This document shows, in pieces, positions 1-13,200 of a stretch of 64,000 nt of DNA (positions within the stretch are counted from its first letter, which is position 1; the number at the start of each line of letters is the position of its first letter). The translations under genes and the position numbers were made by a program. The notes under the pieces are model-generated. The model did not search any database and was not told the DNA's origin. It worked only from the letters and a program-made list of their open reading frames with translations. The stretch spans positions 1,011,324-1,075,323 of the forward strand of contig NW_022985181.1 in assembly GCF_010093535.1 (NCBI RefSeq), written 5' to 3'. The DNA is from Lindgomyces ingoldianus. Its lineage: Eukaryota > Ascomycota > Dothideomycetes > Pleosporales > Lindgomycetaceae.

Positions 1-607
1 GACGGAGTCCGTGGAGAAAATGTTACTGATAAGGACTGTCTGAGGATGTACAGCGCGTAATCCTAAGAGTGAACTAATGGAAGGGGCGGGAATAAACTCT
101 ATAGCCATACCTACATCAACAATCAACAATACACTATTTTAATACATCTAGTTACTACTCACAGAACTAGCAACCGAAGGAACCTCAAATTCAACACAAT
201 TTTGTAATTTGACCGTCAAGTCGACATTATTTATAAATCATCGTATCTATTATATCAATCCACCCACCTCCATATCAATAATAGATTAAACCATTGCATT
301 CCACCAGTGCTCCGGAAAGACGCCCAAACATCCAACAACTCCATCTCTTGTTCTTTCTGTTCCATGTTCTTGAATTCATTGATATCGCCAACGCCAGTCC
401 AGTCACATAAACCAGACAATAACCCACATAACCTTGGAAAGCCGGACAACCATGAAAGTTGGCACGCTAATAAGTATGCCCGCCGGGGAGACCCACCCGC
501 AGTTGAAGGTCGACTACATATCTTCTTACTCCATCGACCGGCCGTACAGTACAAGTCCAAAATCAAAAAGGTGCATGCATCCTGCCATTTCATACGCTAC
601 ACCATGT
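1..607. other. Intergenic flank, no gene seen
   Basis: A+T-rich sequence downstream of the ROT1 stop. Short overlapping open frames on both strands (about 255-705) lack recognisable domains, and the longer ones overlap the end of ROT1. It probably holds the ROT1 3' UTR and terminator and unassigned flank. Confidence 0.5.
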
Positions 608-1517
608 TTAGAAGAAGAAATACAAAATGCTTCCACTCGCGGTTAAGAAAACGCCGAACCACCACCACTGATTTGCGCGCATTTGTTCCGGGGTCCTTTT
701 ATTGATGACGTTGTGGTTTAGGGGCAGTTCGGATCGTTTGATCTTGCCAGTTGCTTTCGCACCGCCGGGTGTTGATGTCGTGAGTGGGTTGAGTGTTGAG
801 GTAGGGAGCATTTGCGGAGGAGACATCGCGAGATAGAGCGGCATCATAGGTGCGCCGTCCCATTTATAGAGATTCAGGCGTGAGATGTTGTGGTAGGGAT
901 CAGTAAGGACTTCGTAGCGCTAAGGAAAGGTACACGTCAACGGAGGACATTGCAAGAAGAAGTGGTGGAGGGGTTTACCTCGAATAGCTCAGAGGTATTA
1001 TAACGTGTGTAAACGGCATTTTTGTACTGGCATGGGTCGGAATATAGTTGGCGGCCGTCAACTGCTATTGGGACGAGGATGAGAGACCCATTGTCATGTT
1101 TGGTGTAGCTGCCGTGCTGCCATTGAATGATTCCCTTCGGGCATTTGGGACTGGTTGCTGTGACTCTGCGTCAGCCAAGTTGACCTCCCCAGTTGCAGGG
1201 AGCTATAAAGCGGGGCAGACGTACGATTCGCGATTGCGCGGTAGTAGGCTTCTTCGTAGAAGCCGTCTGCGGAGAAAGAGTACGATATACCTGTATGTGC
1301 AGGCTCTGTGAATTTCTCGTTGACTGGGTCGTAGAAGCCCTAGAATAGTGTTTCAGCATGGTTGCAGTGAAGCAGAGCGGGTCATACATACGGGTCCAGT
1401 GAGCGTTGAGTTCGACTTCGACGACCACGTTCCCACAATGTCAGTAGGGGCGGGCGTTGTCTGAGCAGCGGAGAGGCTCGCGGAGAGTACTAGGGCGAGT
1501 TTTAATGACAGCAACAT
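608..1517 (-). CDS. ROT1: ROT1, ER membrane chaperone for cell-wall synthesis
   Basis: ROT1 is an essential ER-membrane chaperone needed for beta-1,6-glucan and normal cell-wall formation. Four exons give 243 residues: 1392-1517, 1225-1339, 979-1157 and 608-919, all joined in phase by GT-AG introns. The N-terminus is a signal peptide ([17 protein letters not shown]). Family hallmarks follow: [79 protein letters not shown] and [17 protein letters not shown]-terminal hydrophobic segment ([19 protein letters not shown]) anchors it. Length and order match fungal ROT1 proteins as I know them. It is divergent from the folate gene at 1921. The start is chosen because it opens the signal peptide. Confidence 0.95.
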
Positions 1518-1920
1518 GTCTGCGAGGCAGTGGAATCGGTCGTCAGTCGAGAGACGGGAGGATGCGGCCGTGGCGAAGCGTAGTGGAGGAATGTTGAAGT
1601 CTCAGAGCAAGTTCAGGGCAAGGAGGCGACGAGGCAGGAATGCACGCACCTTTGCAGGGGTTGTGCGGCTCGCCGCTGATCGTCAGCCACCGTGCAACGC
1701 CATCCCCGACATCATCAACAGAAATCACGACTCGACCTCGTCTCCGATTCGAGGTTTCTCCGTATTTGCATGTTATTCAGAAGGCCAATTGGCGACGATC
1801 TTAACACGCGCACCCTGGCTTGGACATGACTCCTTGAGAAAGGCCTCATCTCAAGTCTTCGCAGGCAGAGCTCGCACACTTTATCTGGCACGTCCTTGGA
1901 ACTATTTCTGGAACGCAACT
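1518..1920. promoter_or_regulatory. Shared upstream region of ROT1 and the folate cyclo-ligase
   Basis: 403 bp between two divergent start codons, so it should hold both promoters. A plus-strand frame open from 1516 runs through it into the next gene but has no family resemblance before 1921. No specific factor site is claimed. Confidence 0.4.
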
Positions 1921-2747
1921 ATGGCGACCTCAATTACACTGATGAAGAAAGAGCTTCGAAAGAAGATTAAGACTATACTTTCGGAGCTACCCGAAGCCGC
2001 GATAAAAGTACAATGTCCGTTGATCTGAGACCCTTTTTGCGCATTGATGAGTCAAATTGAGTTGACTGCGCTAACAGAGCAACAGCTTCCATAGCAGTCA
2101 ATTCTCTACTGTCATTGCCGGAGTATAAGGCAGCGAAGAGGGTCAGTGTTTATCTTTCCATGCCTTCAGGGGAAATCTCGACGTCCAGTATCGTGCACGA
2201 TGCCTTGCAGCAAGACAAACAGGTCTTCATCCCATACACGTACAAGTTAGCTGCCCCGCAGCAGGGCCAACCAAAGTCAGTCATGGACATGCTAGAGCTG
2301 TATTCGCTCAGTGACTACGAATCCCTCAAGCCAGACAATTGGGGCATCCCAACTCTGAGCCAAGACTCAATATCATCACGTGCCAATTCATTCGGTGGAC
2401 TGGGGATCACTGAGGGAGAATCGGCTGCACAGACTGGAGTCGACTATGGACTGGATTTGATCATCATGCCCGGCATGGCCTTCGACTTAGAATTTGGCCG
2501 TCTTGGTCATGGCAAAGGCTTCTATGACTACTTTTTGCAGCGGTGTCACCAGTTGTCGCAGATGCCTTTTCGCGGTAAATCTTCTGGTGTATTTGGTATG
2601 GGGTGGGCATGCTAACCATATCAAGTGGGTCTCTCGTTGAGTGAGCAGCTCCTCCCTCCAAATGAATCCGTCCCAGTGGATAATTCCGATTTTCCCCTTG
2701 ACGCCCTCATCCTCGGCGATGGCCAGCTTCATCGGGCCAAAACATGA
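1921..2747 (+). CDS. FAU1: 5-formyltetrahydrofolate cyclo-ligase
   Basis: The enzyme converts 5-formyl-THF to 5,10-methenyl-THF using ATP, returning stored folate to one-carbon metabolism. Three exons (1921-2014, 2086-2574, 2626-2747) give 234 residues. The N-terminal helix (MATSITLMKKELRKKIKTIL) is followed by LLSLPEYKAAKRVSVYLSMP and the ATP/folate-site motif LIIMPGMAFDLEFGRLGHGKG, which is split by no intron. The last exon restores the usual end (VGLSLSEQLLP ... DALILGDGQ). Intron 1 uses a GTCCGT donor chosen because it is the only one keeping the conserved frame; intron 2 uses GTAAAT with an AAG acceptor. It ends 110 bp from the convergent Sm E stop. Confidence 0.93.
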
Positions 2748-2857
2748 CATGGAACGCCGATGTCGAAATTTTAAACAATCGTTCTTCTAAGACACCCCAC
2801 ACCCTGCTTCCCCCGAATTTTGTTAGAGGGTTTCGCAACAGGATCCGCCAATACACA

Positions 2858-3374
2858 TCAGAGGGGTTGGGGCTTAGAGAGGCTTTGGATCAGGGAAATA
2901 TTGTCGCCTTTGAGCATGATCTGGCCTGTTGTAGTGTCAGTGATTGAATAGCCTTAGTTGTGTACATAATGCTCACCAATCTTCCGCCTGCTCTCCGCCT
3001 TGTCCCGAGTTGCAAGGCTCACCTCGGTCGCGTTGTCGATGACGAGGTTCATGAATTCATCAAAGCCCTGTAACGCAGTTAGCCACAATGCGTTAGGCTA
3101 TTAGCACCTATTCTGTGATGCGTACCCTCAGGTTGCCCTCAATGCGCATATTCAAGTTCTCGTACAGCCAGATGGAAACGAGCGCGCGCGCCTGGAGCTG
3201 TTTGAAGATAAAGTTGATAGGGGGAAGGAGCACTGGGGCATGTTTAGCATGAACCCCGTGTAGAGGTTGCAGTGATGGACGAAGGAGTACCTTTCTGCCC
3301 GCCTCGGCCTGCCAGAAGATGTTAGCGGTGGTTTATTGCTGCATTCGCCGAGACTTACCTCCGCGTCCAGCCAT
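2858..3374 (-). CDS. SME1: Small nuclear ribonucleoprotein E (Sm E)
   Basis: Sm E is one of seven Sm proteins forming the ring around U1, U2, U4 and U5 snRNAs. Five exons (3359-3374, 3291-3308, 3126-3232, 2977-3067, 2858-2925) give 99 residues. After a Gly/Arg start (MAGRGGRGGQK) come Sm1 (VLLPPINFIFKQLQ, VSIWLYENLNMRIEG), the shared FDEFMNLVIDNATEV and Sm2 (RRKIGQIMLKGDNISLIQS). The first two exons are only 16 and 18 nt, yet both have good donors and acceptors and give the expected basic N-terminus. No unspliced frame covers the gene. The C-terminal KPQPL tail is a small extension. Confidence 0.95.
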
Positions 3375-3829
3375 GGTAGCTTTAGCAAAGAGACGTAGAT
3401 TGGTAAGGAAGTGGGAGCGTGAGAGGATACAGCGCAGGTGCAGATGTGGTGGGGTGGAGACTGGCTGAAGCTCCGTTGGCGTGCACTTCGAATTTCAGCT
3501 TAGCTCACCTTACATAAGGGAGGTGTGGCTAGTTAATTATCATCGCACCGCCTGAGCTCGCTGAGATAAGTCTAGCTCGCCAAGGCTGTGTGCGGGACCG
3601 GAAGCCGTCGCTTTTGTCACAGTTGAACTCACAACTGGGCACTTCTTGACTGCGCCAAACAACGTCCTCGCTCCTTCACTCGATATTCTCTCACCACTTT
3701 TGGCTTTTCGCGGTACATATCCCCTTGCGGACCCACGACTACGCAGTCCATGAGCACAACCTAAGCACTCCCCCTCTATCAGCCCCCCCGCCTAGCGACG
3801 TCCGCTTCCTTGTTCGGAATTCTCCAAAC
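3375..3829. promoter_or_regulatory. Shared upstream region of SME1 and MTR10-like gene
   Basis: 455 bp between divergent start codons, presumably both promoters and 5' UTRs. The stretch 3700-3800 is pyrimidine-rich (CCCCTCTATC, CCCCCCG), as is common just upstream of fungal transcription starts. An open frame continues upstream of 3830 but its residues (3725-3829) look non-conserved. Confidence 0.4.
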
Positions 3830-6800
3830 ATGGCTACCAACGGAGCGCAGCAGGCCTTTGGGCCCGGTCCTGTCCTGGCAGCCCACAACATGATGCAGTC
3901 GGGAGCGGATCGTGCGCAGAAGGAGGAGGCGCACCACTATCTAGAGAAGTTCCAGAAATCGGTGGGCTCACCTCACCGACTCGCGCAACCATCAGGCTGC
4001 TAACACTGCTCCCAGCAAGAGGCATGGACCATCACGTTCGAAATTCTTCAGTCAAGCGGTGTTGACGTTGCTGCTAAACTTTTCGCCGCTACTACCCTGA
4101 AGGGGAAGGTATGGTCCCTCGTTCCTTCTGCCCCCCAAGTCTGACCTTCTAGATCGTCTATGACCTCCACCAGGTGCCCCGCTCTCAACTCATCAGTCTG
4201 CGAGACTCAATCACGGGATGTCTCATAACGTTCCACGCTGGACCCAAACCTATCAGGTTGCAACTATGTGTTTGCCTGGCCAACCTGGCCATCCAGATGA
4301 TAGAATGGAAAAATGTCCTTGAATATGTCGTTAGCACCCTCGGATCAGATCCGGCAAATGTGCCTTGCGTCTTAGACTTTCTTCGCGTCCTCCCGGAAGA
4401 AGTCACTCACGGACGAAAAATCAACCTCACAGTACGTTCGGTCGAATCACCATCATCAGCTCACCGGCCCCTCCGGTACCGCGATATCCTTTCAGAGTCA
4501 GAATCTAATCCTAAATCTTTGCTATTAGGAATCGGAGTTGTCCATTAGGACGCAGGAATTGCTTCAGGACAATGCTCGACAAGCTATTACCCTCCTCATC
4601 CAATATGCGCAGTCATCCCGTAAGTACGTGTTCAGTTTCTTGTGACTTAGCTAAAACTTTGGCAGCGGCGGCCGCACGTAACCCTCAATTGCTAAACTGT
4701 ATCAACTCCTGGATGCGTGAGACTGCATTAAATGACATAGTCGCTTCTCCCCTTCTGAAAGTTATCCTCGGGGGTCTTTCCGCAGAAGAGCCGTTTGAGG
4801 CTGCTGTAGAATGTCTGTGCTCTCTCATCTCGGAGACCAAGGATGTGGACGAGTGCAAGGCTGTCATCCGCACTCTCTATCCTGAGGTTATTGCCCTCCA
4901 GTCTAAGCTTTCGGAGGCTGCGCTGGCGGAGGATACTGAAAAGTACAAGGGCATCTCAAGGATTTTCGCTGAAGCTGGAGAATCTTGGGTGCTTCTAATT
5001 GCACGCATGCCATCGGACTTCAGGCCCTTAGTGCAAGCCATCCTCGAATCAGCGGCGCTGGACAGGGAGCGAGATGCTATATCCCATACCTTCAAGTTCT
5101 GGTATGACCTCAAACAGTATCTCACTCTTGAAAAGTACATGCAAGCGAGGCTGCAGTTCGTCGATATATATGCACGGCTCGTCGACATCATGATAGGCCA
5201 CTTGGAATATCCAACGCCCGAGAGCGGAGACGAGAAAGACCTGTTTGAGGGCGACCGTGAACAAGAAGAAAAATTCCGGGAGTTCAGGCATCAGATGGGC
5301 GACGTCCTTAAAGACTGCTGCGAAGTTATGGGAGTGACCGAGTGTCTCCAAAAGCCTTACAATCTCATCCAAGCCTGGGTTCAGACATATGGACCGCAGG
5401 CAGCACCAAACCACGTTCCAAAGTGGCAGAAGTTGGAGGCGCCGCTCTTCAGTCTGCGAGCAATGGGCCGAATGGTGCCTCCAGACGAGAACATAATGCT
5501 TCCTCGTCTCATCCCGCTGATTGTCCAAATACCAGATCACAACAAGCTCCGATTCCAAGCTGTCATGGCATTGGGAAGATACACCGAGTGGACAGCGGAA
5601 CATTCAGACATGCTGCAACCCCAACTCGATTTCATCATGGCTGCATTCGACCACCCAGACAAGGAGGTCGTTCGCGCCGCCGCTTTGTCATTCAAATTCT
5701 TCTGCAATGACTGTGCAAGCCTGCTCGTCAGCTACACGGACCCGCTTCAACAATTCTACATCAAATATATTGAAGGGCTTCCGCCAAACAGCCAGGAGGA
5801 GATAACAGATGGCGTGGCTTCTGTCGTGGCCAAAGTTCCCAACGATCAGGTCTACGCCAAACTGAAGATGTACTGCGATCCGGTAATGTCAAGCATTGTT
5901 GAGATCGCAAATCAAGCGAATGATGATGTTCAGAAGAAGCTTCTGGCTGGTAAGAATTGGTCTCCTTCCTTCTCTTCATACCCTCCCATGCTAACCAACT
6001 TATAGATAGGATCAATCTGGTCACTATTTTCATCGAATTGGTGAAGCCATACGTCGACCCTGACGAGGAACATCCAGCAGTCAAGTATTGTCAAGAGATA
6101 TTCCCAGCCCTCGGTGCCCTTGTAACGCATTTCCGGGACAGCGTGCCGGTGCTGGAGCGCGTTTGTCGGTGCTGGCGATTCATGATATTGTCGTACCGGA
6201 CGGCAATGGCTCCGCTTCTACCAGAACTCGCCCAGCAGCTTACTGCAGGGTTTGCGACTTCGAAACAGGGATGTTTCTTGTGGGCTACCTCTTCTATTGT
6301 CCGAGAGTTCTCGAGAGAAGTCGAAAATATCTCTGAGGCCACGACCGGCTCGGTCTTCAACTTCTACGAGGAACAAGCCAAGACTTTCTTGAGGATAATG
6401 ACTGACCGACAGCCGGAGGAGGAACCCGATTGTAAGAGGCCCCTAAGAAGATATTTGATACTCACTAACTGATCAATATAGTGATTGAGGATTTTTTTCG
6501 ACTTGCTTCTGAGATGATTCTCTACTATCCTTCCGAATCAATTACCTCCCAATTGATGGACTCTGTTCTCATCGCGGCGTGCCGGCTCCTTGCCATCCTC
6601 AAAGAAGAACCAATTCTTGCCATACTTCACTTTCTACGCGACTTGCTCGGCTACGGACGTGATATGGCCCCATCATCAAGCTTCGACTCAAGCCGTCATC
6701 ATGTTCCCGTCGTCCTCCGGAATCGCATCAAGGAGCTCATCACAGGCGCTGGCCTCGAACTCGTCCAGCGGATCATGACGGGCATGATGTATAGTTTCCC

Positions 6801-7269
6801 AGGAAGCTGCTTTCCCGACGGATCAGGAGTCCTTCTGGAATTGTTCGAGCTGATGCCAGGGCAAGTTGCTGGCTGGGTGCAACAAACGGTTAGCATGCTT
6901 CCCCCGGGTTCAATAACACCACAGGAATCTGAGCGATTTCTGAACAATATTCGACAGTACGTCATATCTCATTTCTCAACAAATATTTCCAAGACCCCGT
7001 TGACACATGTTTACTCAACGTCTGTCACTCTTTTTTTTTCCTTTTGGTATCGTTCTGTCGTTGTTTGTTTGTTCGGCCCTGTAGATTGGCCATTGTGATG
7101 TGAGCAGATTTGCTAATAGTCATATGTTATTAGGCGCATTGAGACAGGCGAAATTAGAATGATTCGCACTATCCTCCAAGACTTTACCAACTCTTATCGC
7201 CGACGAAACGTTGCTCCTCGCGAGGGCTTGGGAAGGCTTGAGGCATCGAGATTCAGATTCTCTGGTTAA
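3830..7269 (+). CDS. MTR10: Importin-beta family nuclear import receptor, Mtr10/transportin-3 type
   Basis: A karyopherin that carries SR/RNA-binding proteins into the nucleus; yeast Mtr10 also takes part in tRNA retrograde import. Eight exons (3830-3961, 4016-4108, 4153-4431, 4529-4619, 4666-5949, 6006-6431, 6482-6956, 7134-7269) total 971 residues, the usual length. The importin N-terminal region is seen in QEAWTITFEILQS and AAKLFAATTLKGKIVYDLHQ. HEAT-repeat helices follow throughout, for example NVPCVLDFLRVLPEEV, YTEWTAEHSDMLQPQLDFIM and AAALSFKFFCNDCA. The C-terminal helix is IRMIRTILQDFTNSYRRRN, ending RFRFSG. Every junction keeps phase. Assignment to Mtr10/TNPO3 rather than another karyopherin rests on overall recall of the family. 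Confidence 0.92.
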
Positions 7270-10200
7270 GTAAGGTCGCGCGATGAGCAAGAGTTGAGAG
7301 TTTTGCGTTCTTTCTCCGAATCCGATTCCGGCGTCATGTCATTGTGGCGAGTCTTGTCAATTCAGCTGGGCACTACACTGACATACATATCTGGTGCGTG
7401 CGTGCGGCTGGGGGCTGGGCAAGTATTGGCGGGCAACGCTTTACGGCCGTAATTATTCACACAACTCCGACCAGCACTTCCTCGATGACAATCACCTCTA
7501 GTTCTCTATATCGCCCTTGTTGCTGAGAACGGGTTTGGTTACGCGGGCTTGTGGCTCGTTCTGGTCTTCTACCTCTTTTCTTTTGTTTATTTTTCATCGG
7601 GGGGGCCGATCGGAGTTTTGTGGCGGTCCACGCGTGCGTGGGTGGCGAGAGGTTTTGGTCGAGCACGTTAGCGGGCGGGCGGACTGGCTGGCGGTTAGGG
7701 TGGATGAACTGATTGGAGTGGATTTCTCGCATGGCATGGCATGGCAAGGCATGGAAACGGGGCTTTAGGAGCGATGAAGTGGTCCTTTGTAGTTGTTTTC
7801 ACGCCTCCTCACATCACACACACTCTGTAGATTTTGGCATTTTGCATGGCGGCGGGTATAGCAGGCATGACAGGCGGTACTGGATGGATGGGTTTTGGAG
7901 CGGGATACTGCTGGAGCGGTGGGACTATAGGCTCTCTATTCTATTGCCCCTCGAGTCATTTTTGCAGAATTTTCACCCACTAAGAATACACTGAAGATAG
8001 TTGAACTAATTGCTCTCTTCCAAATGAGCTGGCCTTGGAAAACCACCTAACCTAGAGTGGGAACTTCGCCTTCAGTGTGAAGAGTTCTATCCAGGTAGCC
8101 TGCTGCATTCAGAATTTGAGAATTCACTCTCCCGATAAGTATGGATAAGGGACGTGCGGTCCCCCGAGCTGACTGGCTGACGATGGCTATCAAGCCTGTC
8201 ACCCATCACATTCTCATTCGATTAACTCATATGTTATGCAGATGCAGGATGAATTCTGGGATCTTTCCGATCTGATCGCGATGTAGCCTAGCCAGCCTTA
8301 CTTCTTCTATCCTTAACACGATAAGCGAGGCTTCCTACCAGCCAGTCTGACGAGAGAATGTGTCAGCTGAAGTTGTTTTGATAGTAGCGAAGTTGGCGTT
8401 GGAGGCGCCGGGGATGAGCTTGCAAGGAGGGGGTGAGGTTCAGGATGTTGTGGGACAACAATGGCGATGGCTATGGCTGCAATACCCACTGTACGCTGGC
8501 AGTGAGCGAGCTTTTCGCCATCCTAATCGCCACCGCCACTCGAGGTTGGAGCAACACGTGGAAGAGGAGGGGGTAACGAAGCCAGAGGCTGGATTGAGTA
8601 CCGAGCGAGGAAGCGAGCGTTTTAACAATAGCCCGCGGGGATAAAGGCTGGGTTGAGCGAGGGGGGCGGCACATTATGCATAGATGTACATTTCCATAGA
8701 AATCTATAGCCTACCTGCTCTTGAAGAGGCAAGTGTTTGTTCCTTGGGGAGCGAGCGAGCGAGGGAAATGGAAATATAAATGCGATTTGGAGTTTAAGGT
8801 TTACTATGAATGGGGATTAGAATGCTAGCGTTTGCATAACATTTTCAAGGGTGTATAATTTCATCACTCTCAGATCAGGGAGCGAGGTTGGTGTGGATAA
8901 GCTCTATTGCGCAATATGGAAGTGTAGTTTATTTACTCTGGCCGGTTCCGGGGGCGGGGGTACCCTGTGTCGAGTCTGGGGTTTGGGCGTGTTGGAGGGG
9001 GCGATGTGTCGATCTTCGGAAATGAGCGTGTAACGGTGATTAGGAGTGAAGATATGTTATTTGACAGAAAATACTAGCAGCTTGTTTAGAACGAAGGTAG
9101 CACACCATAGATTGTAGCGATCTGTGCCGCCCGTGCGGTCAACTGTAGGTTCGAACATCTTCGGTTTTATGTCAATATTATACGCTATTTAGGTCACAGT
9201 TAGCGCAATTTAATGAAATATGCTTAGATCTCTGTCGGAGTATCGAAGTAGTCTCCAAGAGCAGTCAAGACAATATCGGAAGGCTAGAGTTCAGCAATAT
9301 CTTCGGCGAGGCTTGAGTATGACCACTGGCTAAAGGCGGTCTGCAAACATGCCGTGAAACCATCTAAAGAGGATATCCAGTCCAGCAAAACAACTGTTAG
9401 AGTACTCGAAATAGGTCGATTTCCGTCCCACAAAGGGCGAATCTAATCGAAGCCCTGCGACGAACGGCTAGGTTGTCCGCCGGAACAGGTCAGGAAGCGC
9501 AACATTCCCTTGAGGGGAGAATTTCGGTCACTGACGGGGAATTATGGCCTCTAAACAAAGCATGTGCGATACCCTTGGAGACGAAGGGACTACTACAAAG
9601 CGATCCAGGACCATTGTGAAGTTGCATTTTTCGGTTGTGGGAGCGAGCGAAGGCGCAGGTTGTGGAAGGTGTGCAGTATGTCGAGATACTTGTGTCAAAG
9701 TTCCTATAACTATACGGGTCAGATTAGTCTTACTCAAAAATTTGTAATATTCTGCAATGACAGGAATTGTGCGGTGTAGGGGTATTGAGGTACCCTGCTC
9801 TACAGGTCTTCGATAATGAAAACCGAGTGGTGTATACCGTGCACGAAGGACGATGAGCGGTATGACGATTGAAGGACGGGCATTATGCAGTCTGCCTACG
9901 TCTCCAGGATTATTTATCCAGATCGGTACCATGGGATCTACTAGTATCTTGGAACGTGGAGGAGGGGTGTGAGGGTGTGCAGTTCTGCGGTCTGCGAGTC
10001 TGATGTGTCGGAAATGTAAAACATCCTCTGCATACCTATCTGAGATTTGGCGTGATGCCGTGGGAGAGTCTGAATGCTCAGGACTTCTTTTTCTAAATTG
10101 GCGGCCCACAAATCTTCTCCGATGCTGACTCCAGCGCATTGTAGAGTGGGGATCCTGAAAGGAGTACGTATTTCGAGGCGAAGCGGCTAATGCTTCTATC

Positions 10201-13200
10201 ACACTTCTCCTAGGGCAAAAGGTCACTAGGTACCTTCACGTGGTGGTCGCAGTACTACTGGCTGTGGAAGTCCCACTCATGACAGAAGAAGGCTGACTAG
10301 GGTAAGCGGAACAGCCTCGTTAGTTCGAAATTCCTCGAGAGGAAGCATTTTGGAAAGTTCTTCGTGCTGGGGGAAGTCGGGACGGGTCTCGATCTGCATG
10401 GCCGATCTGGACAGGGCTAAGCTTTGGGGACACTTTTCATTTCGGGTCATGTGGAGCGTAAACTAGCTTTTACCGAGCCAAGGAGAAGCTTTCCATGTCG
10501 CCGTTCATCAGAGGTCAAGCCTTCTAGTGGCTCCAGCGCGAGGGGGAAACGGCGACAACAGGAGGGACGAAGCGTAGTGTGAGCCACAACTGTCAAGACG
10601 TCTGTGGCGGTTGGACACGTCGATCTATTGAGCCACGATGATGCTCGCTGCGTAGATTTGAAGGAGGCGCTTCGAGCTCGGGATTGCTTCTGGAGGCACC
10701 TTTTTTTTTCTTGCTTTTGCAAAGAGAGGTCGCGGGCACTCATTGTTTGGTCGATGTGTCATGGGCGGATGTGCTCGTCATCCACAAGGCTGCGATGAAT
10801 GGTGGGCGAATAGATGGCCCATGAGATGACATCCGGTGTGAGAGCTGTAGCTCGGAACATACCGAGAGATTGGACTGTTGTAAATACTGGTTGCTTTTTA
10901 GTTTGCTTCAGGTTATTTTCAGGTTTCATAATTAGCGTTCGGGGTTCCAGGCGAAGCGCCTGGCAGCCTGTCACGAGAGTCCAGATGCTGGCTCAAGTAC
11001 ATGTTTGGTGGCGGGCAATGTGCTGGAGATGTTTGAGACATTATGGCAGCTACCTATAATATGATTTAGTCTTGTGGTAGAATGATACTGCATCTGATAG
11101 TCCTGCGCCACGGAGCTGTGATGGCAACACGAAGGCAAAACTTGAAATTTAGACTCGAGTCAGGGGGTCTCCGCCCAAGAGCTTCAGCTGCATCGTAAGG
11201 CCTTGTTGGGTTTGTGATAGTTGCCACGATAGCGGCAGAGACATGCCAGAGATTGGTGGTGTTTGAGTGAATGTGTACTACGGCTCATTGGATGCATGTT
11301 CTGCAGGTTCTGCAGGCGCAGTGCAGGACAGCTGCCTGGCTGGAAACGGCAATTGTGCATGCAGAGATGAGCCTAGCGGCTTGCTCTTGCGCGTCCACTT
11401 GCCTTGCTTTGTCTGGAAAGGGTGCTGTTAATGGATTCCGTTGACCCCCATTGTCTGAAGCCTCGTGGTGGCAGCACGCACTGGCTCAGGTGAGGCTGGT
11501 GACGGGTTCTGTGGCGCCTGAATCAACAGGCATGCCAGAAAGTTGGGGGGCCAAGATACGGCACAGGGGCTCACGGGATGTCCACAGTGAGGCCTGTTCG
11601 GACAAGTGCATCCCACGATGATGAAAGAGGAATCCTCGGGCCAGGGCTGCCCTGGGCGATCGACAGTGTTTGCGGGCTCGTACGGCCTCGTGAGGATGCA
11701 GGCTGCTACTCGCCGTCTGCAGCTCTTTGCAAGAATAGCCTGCCGCCCGTAAAAGTGCCGGCATTTTGTCCGTCGCGCCTGGTATTGCTGCAGGTCCAGA
11801 TAGAGTTGCTCGGAGTTGAGCCGTCGGCCGGCGCTCTTATGGGTTTGAAGATGTCATAGTTATCGGGAGGCTGAAGGCCCCAGCAACCGGGTCCACGCGC
11901 GTCCTAGCGCAAATCATATCGGGATGCTCATAAGACGTGCGTTGAGGAGGGTGTGGGCGGAAGGATGCATGTCGACGCGTGCCTTAGACCGGCTTCGTCA
12001 CGCCTTCTCAGGTCCCAGCTCTCTTCTGGCCAGCCACCCGCGACAGGCGGCAGGTGCGGCATCCACTGAGGGCGACGAGCGTCTCCTGCGAACAGCACGG
12101 CGGACGCGCTGGGGGAAGAGACAAACGAGCGATGAAAGAAGGTTATCCGGCACAGTGGGATGATGAGCATGGATGGGGCTTGCAAAAGGCAGAGGAACTG
12201 GGGATGGTTAAGCTTGTTGGCTCACCGCGGTGCGGGCTCAGGTAAGACGACGCCATCAGTCGATCGAGCCTTGCCGCTTTTGGGGCGTTCTTTATTGGTG
12301 GTTGGAGCCAAATTATCAAACTGAGCTTCGCGGCGGGGTTTCTGAGTCCTAGGGAGATGTAATGAGTGGATCAAGAATCGATGGACGGCGAACAGCTTCA
12401 GCTCCAGCGCGTCCGCAGTGCAGCTCTCTCACCCGCTCAGGAGGGCTGCGGACAGCGCTGGATCTAGCAGCGGCTGTGCCCAGAGTCTGCAGACCTTTGG
12501 ACCAGATGAGTTTTCTGTACGTACCAGCAATGCCCGCGCGATGCAGATTCGAGCAAGCTGCAGGCTCGAACTTCAGATTGATGGCTCCAGCAGCACTGGC
12601 GGTGGCGTTGTGGCCACCGACAAGCGTTAGCCGCTCGCTGCATCCACTGGGTCCTGAACTCTGAGAACCCTGACTGTGAGCGCTGTGCTGGAGTGGTGTT
12701 TCTCAACGATTAATGATACATGCTGTCGGGTTGGCGCTCGACGACCTCGGGCGTCGGGTAGCGCAATTCACTCCTCCAGACCTCCTCGCCCAACTGCGTC
12801 AATGAGTCTGTCTCCCCACATTTACCAGCTCCAGCGCTATTGTCACCCAGTGTTCGTGGCCGCGATCATCTCCAAGGATTTCCGGGAATCATGGGCCTGG
12901 CTGCTATTCTAGGCAGATTAAAACTTCCCAAACATCCCAGACCCTGACCGCACCCAGCTTTGCCTCCCCTGGCGCATCCCAGCGATCCCAGGGGGCTTCC
13001 ACACGGACCCGCGGGGCCACCAACCTCTCAGTCTTCACGGGATTTTGCGTTGCTCGCCGTGCTCAGTGGCCCTGCTCAGTCCGAGCGTCCGCCTCTCCCA
13101 CCCTGATCCAATAGCACGGATCCCAATTCAACTCTGCACCAACATCGTCCCACATAAACATGTTTTTTCCTCCTTCTGTGTCTGTCTCCGCTGCATCTGC

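Noticed and set aside
1516..2028. 170-codon plus-strand frame as a separate gene or N-terminal extension
   Set aside because: Only the part from 1921 resembles the folate cyclo-ligase. The rest overlaps the ROT1 start and is Arg-rich noise.
9060..10450. Decayed transposon
   Set aside because: No terminal inverted repeats, target duplications or transposase/reverse-transcriptase motifs were found.
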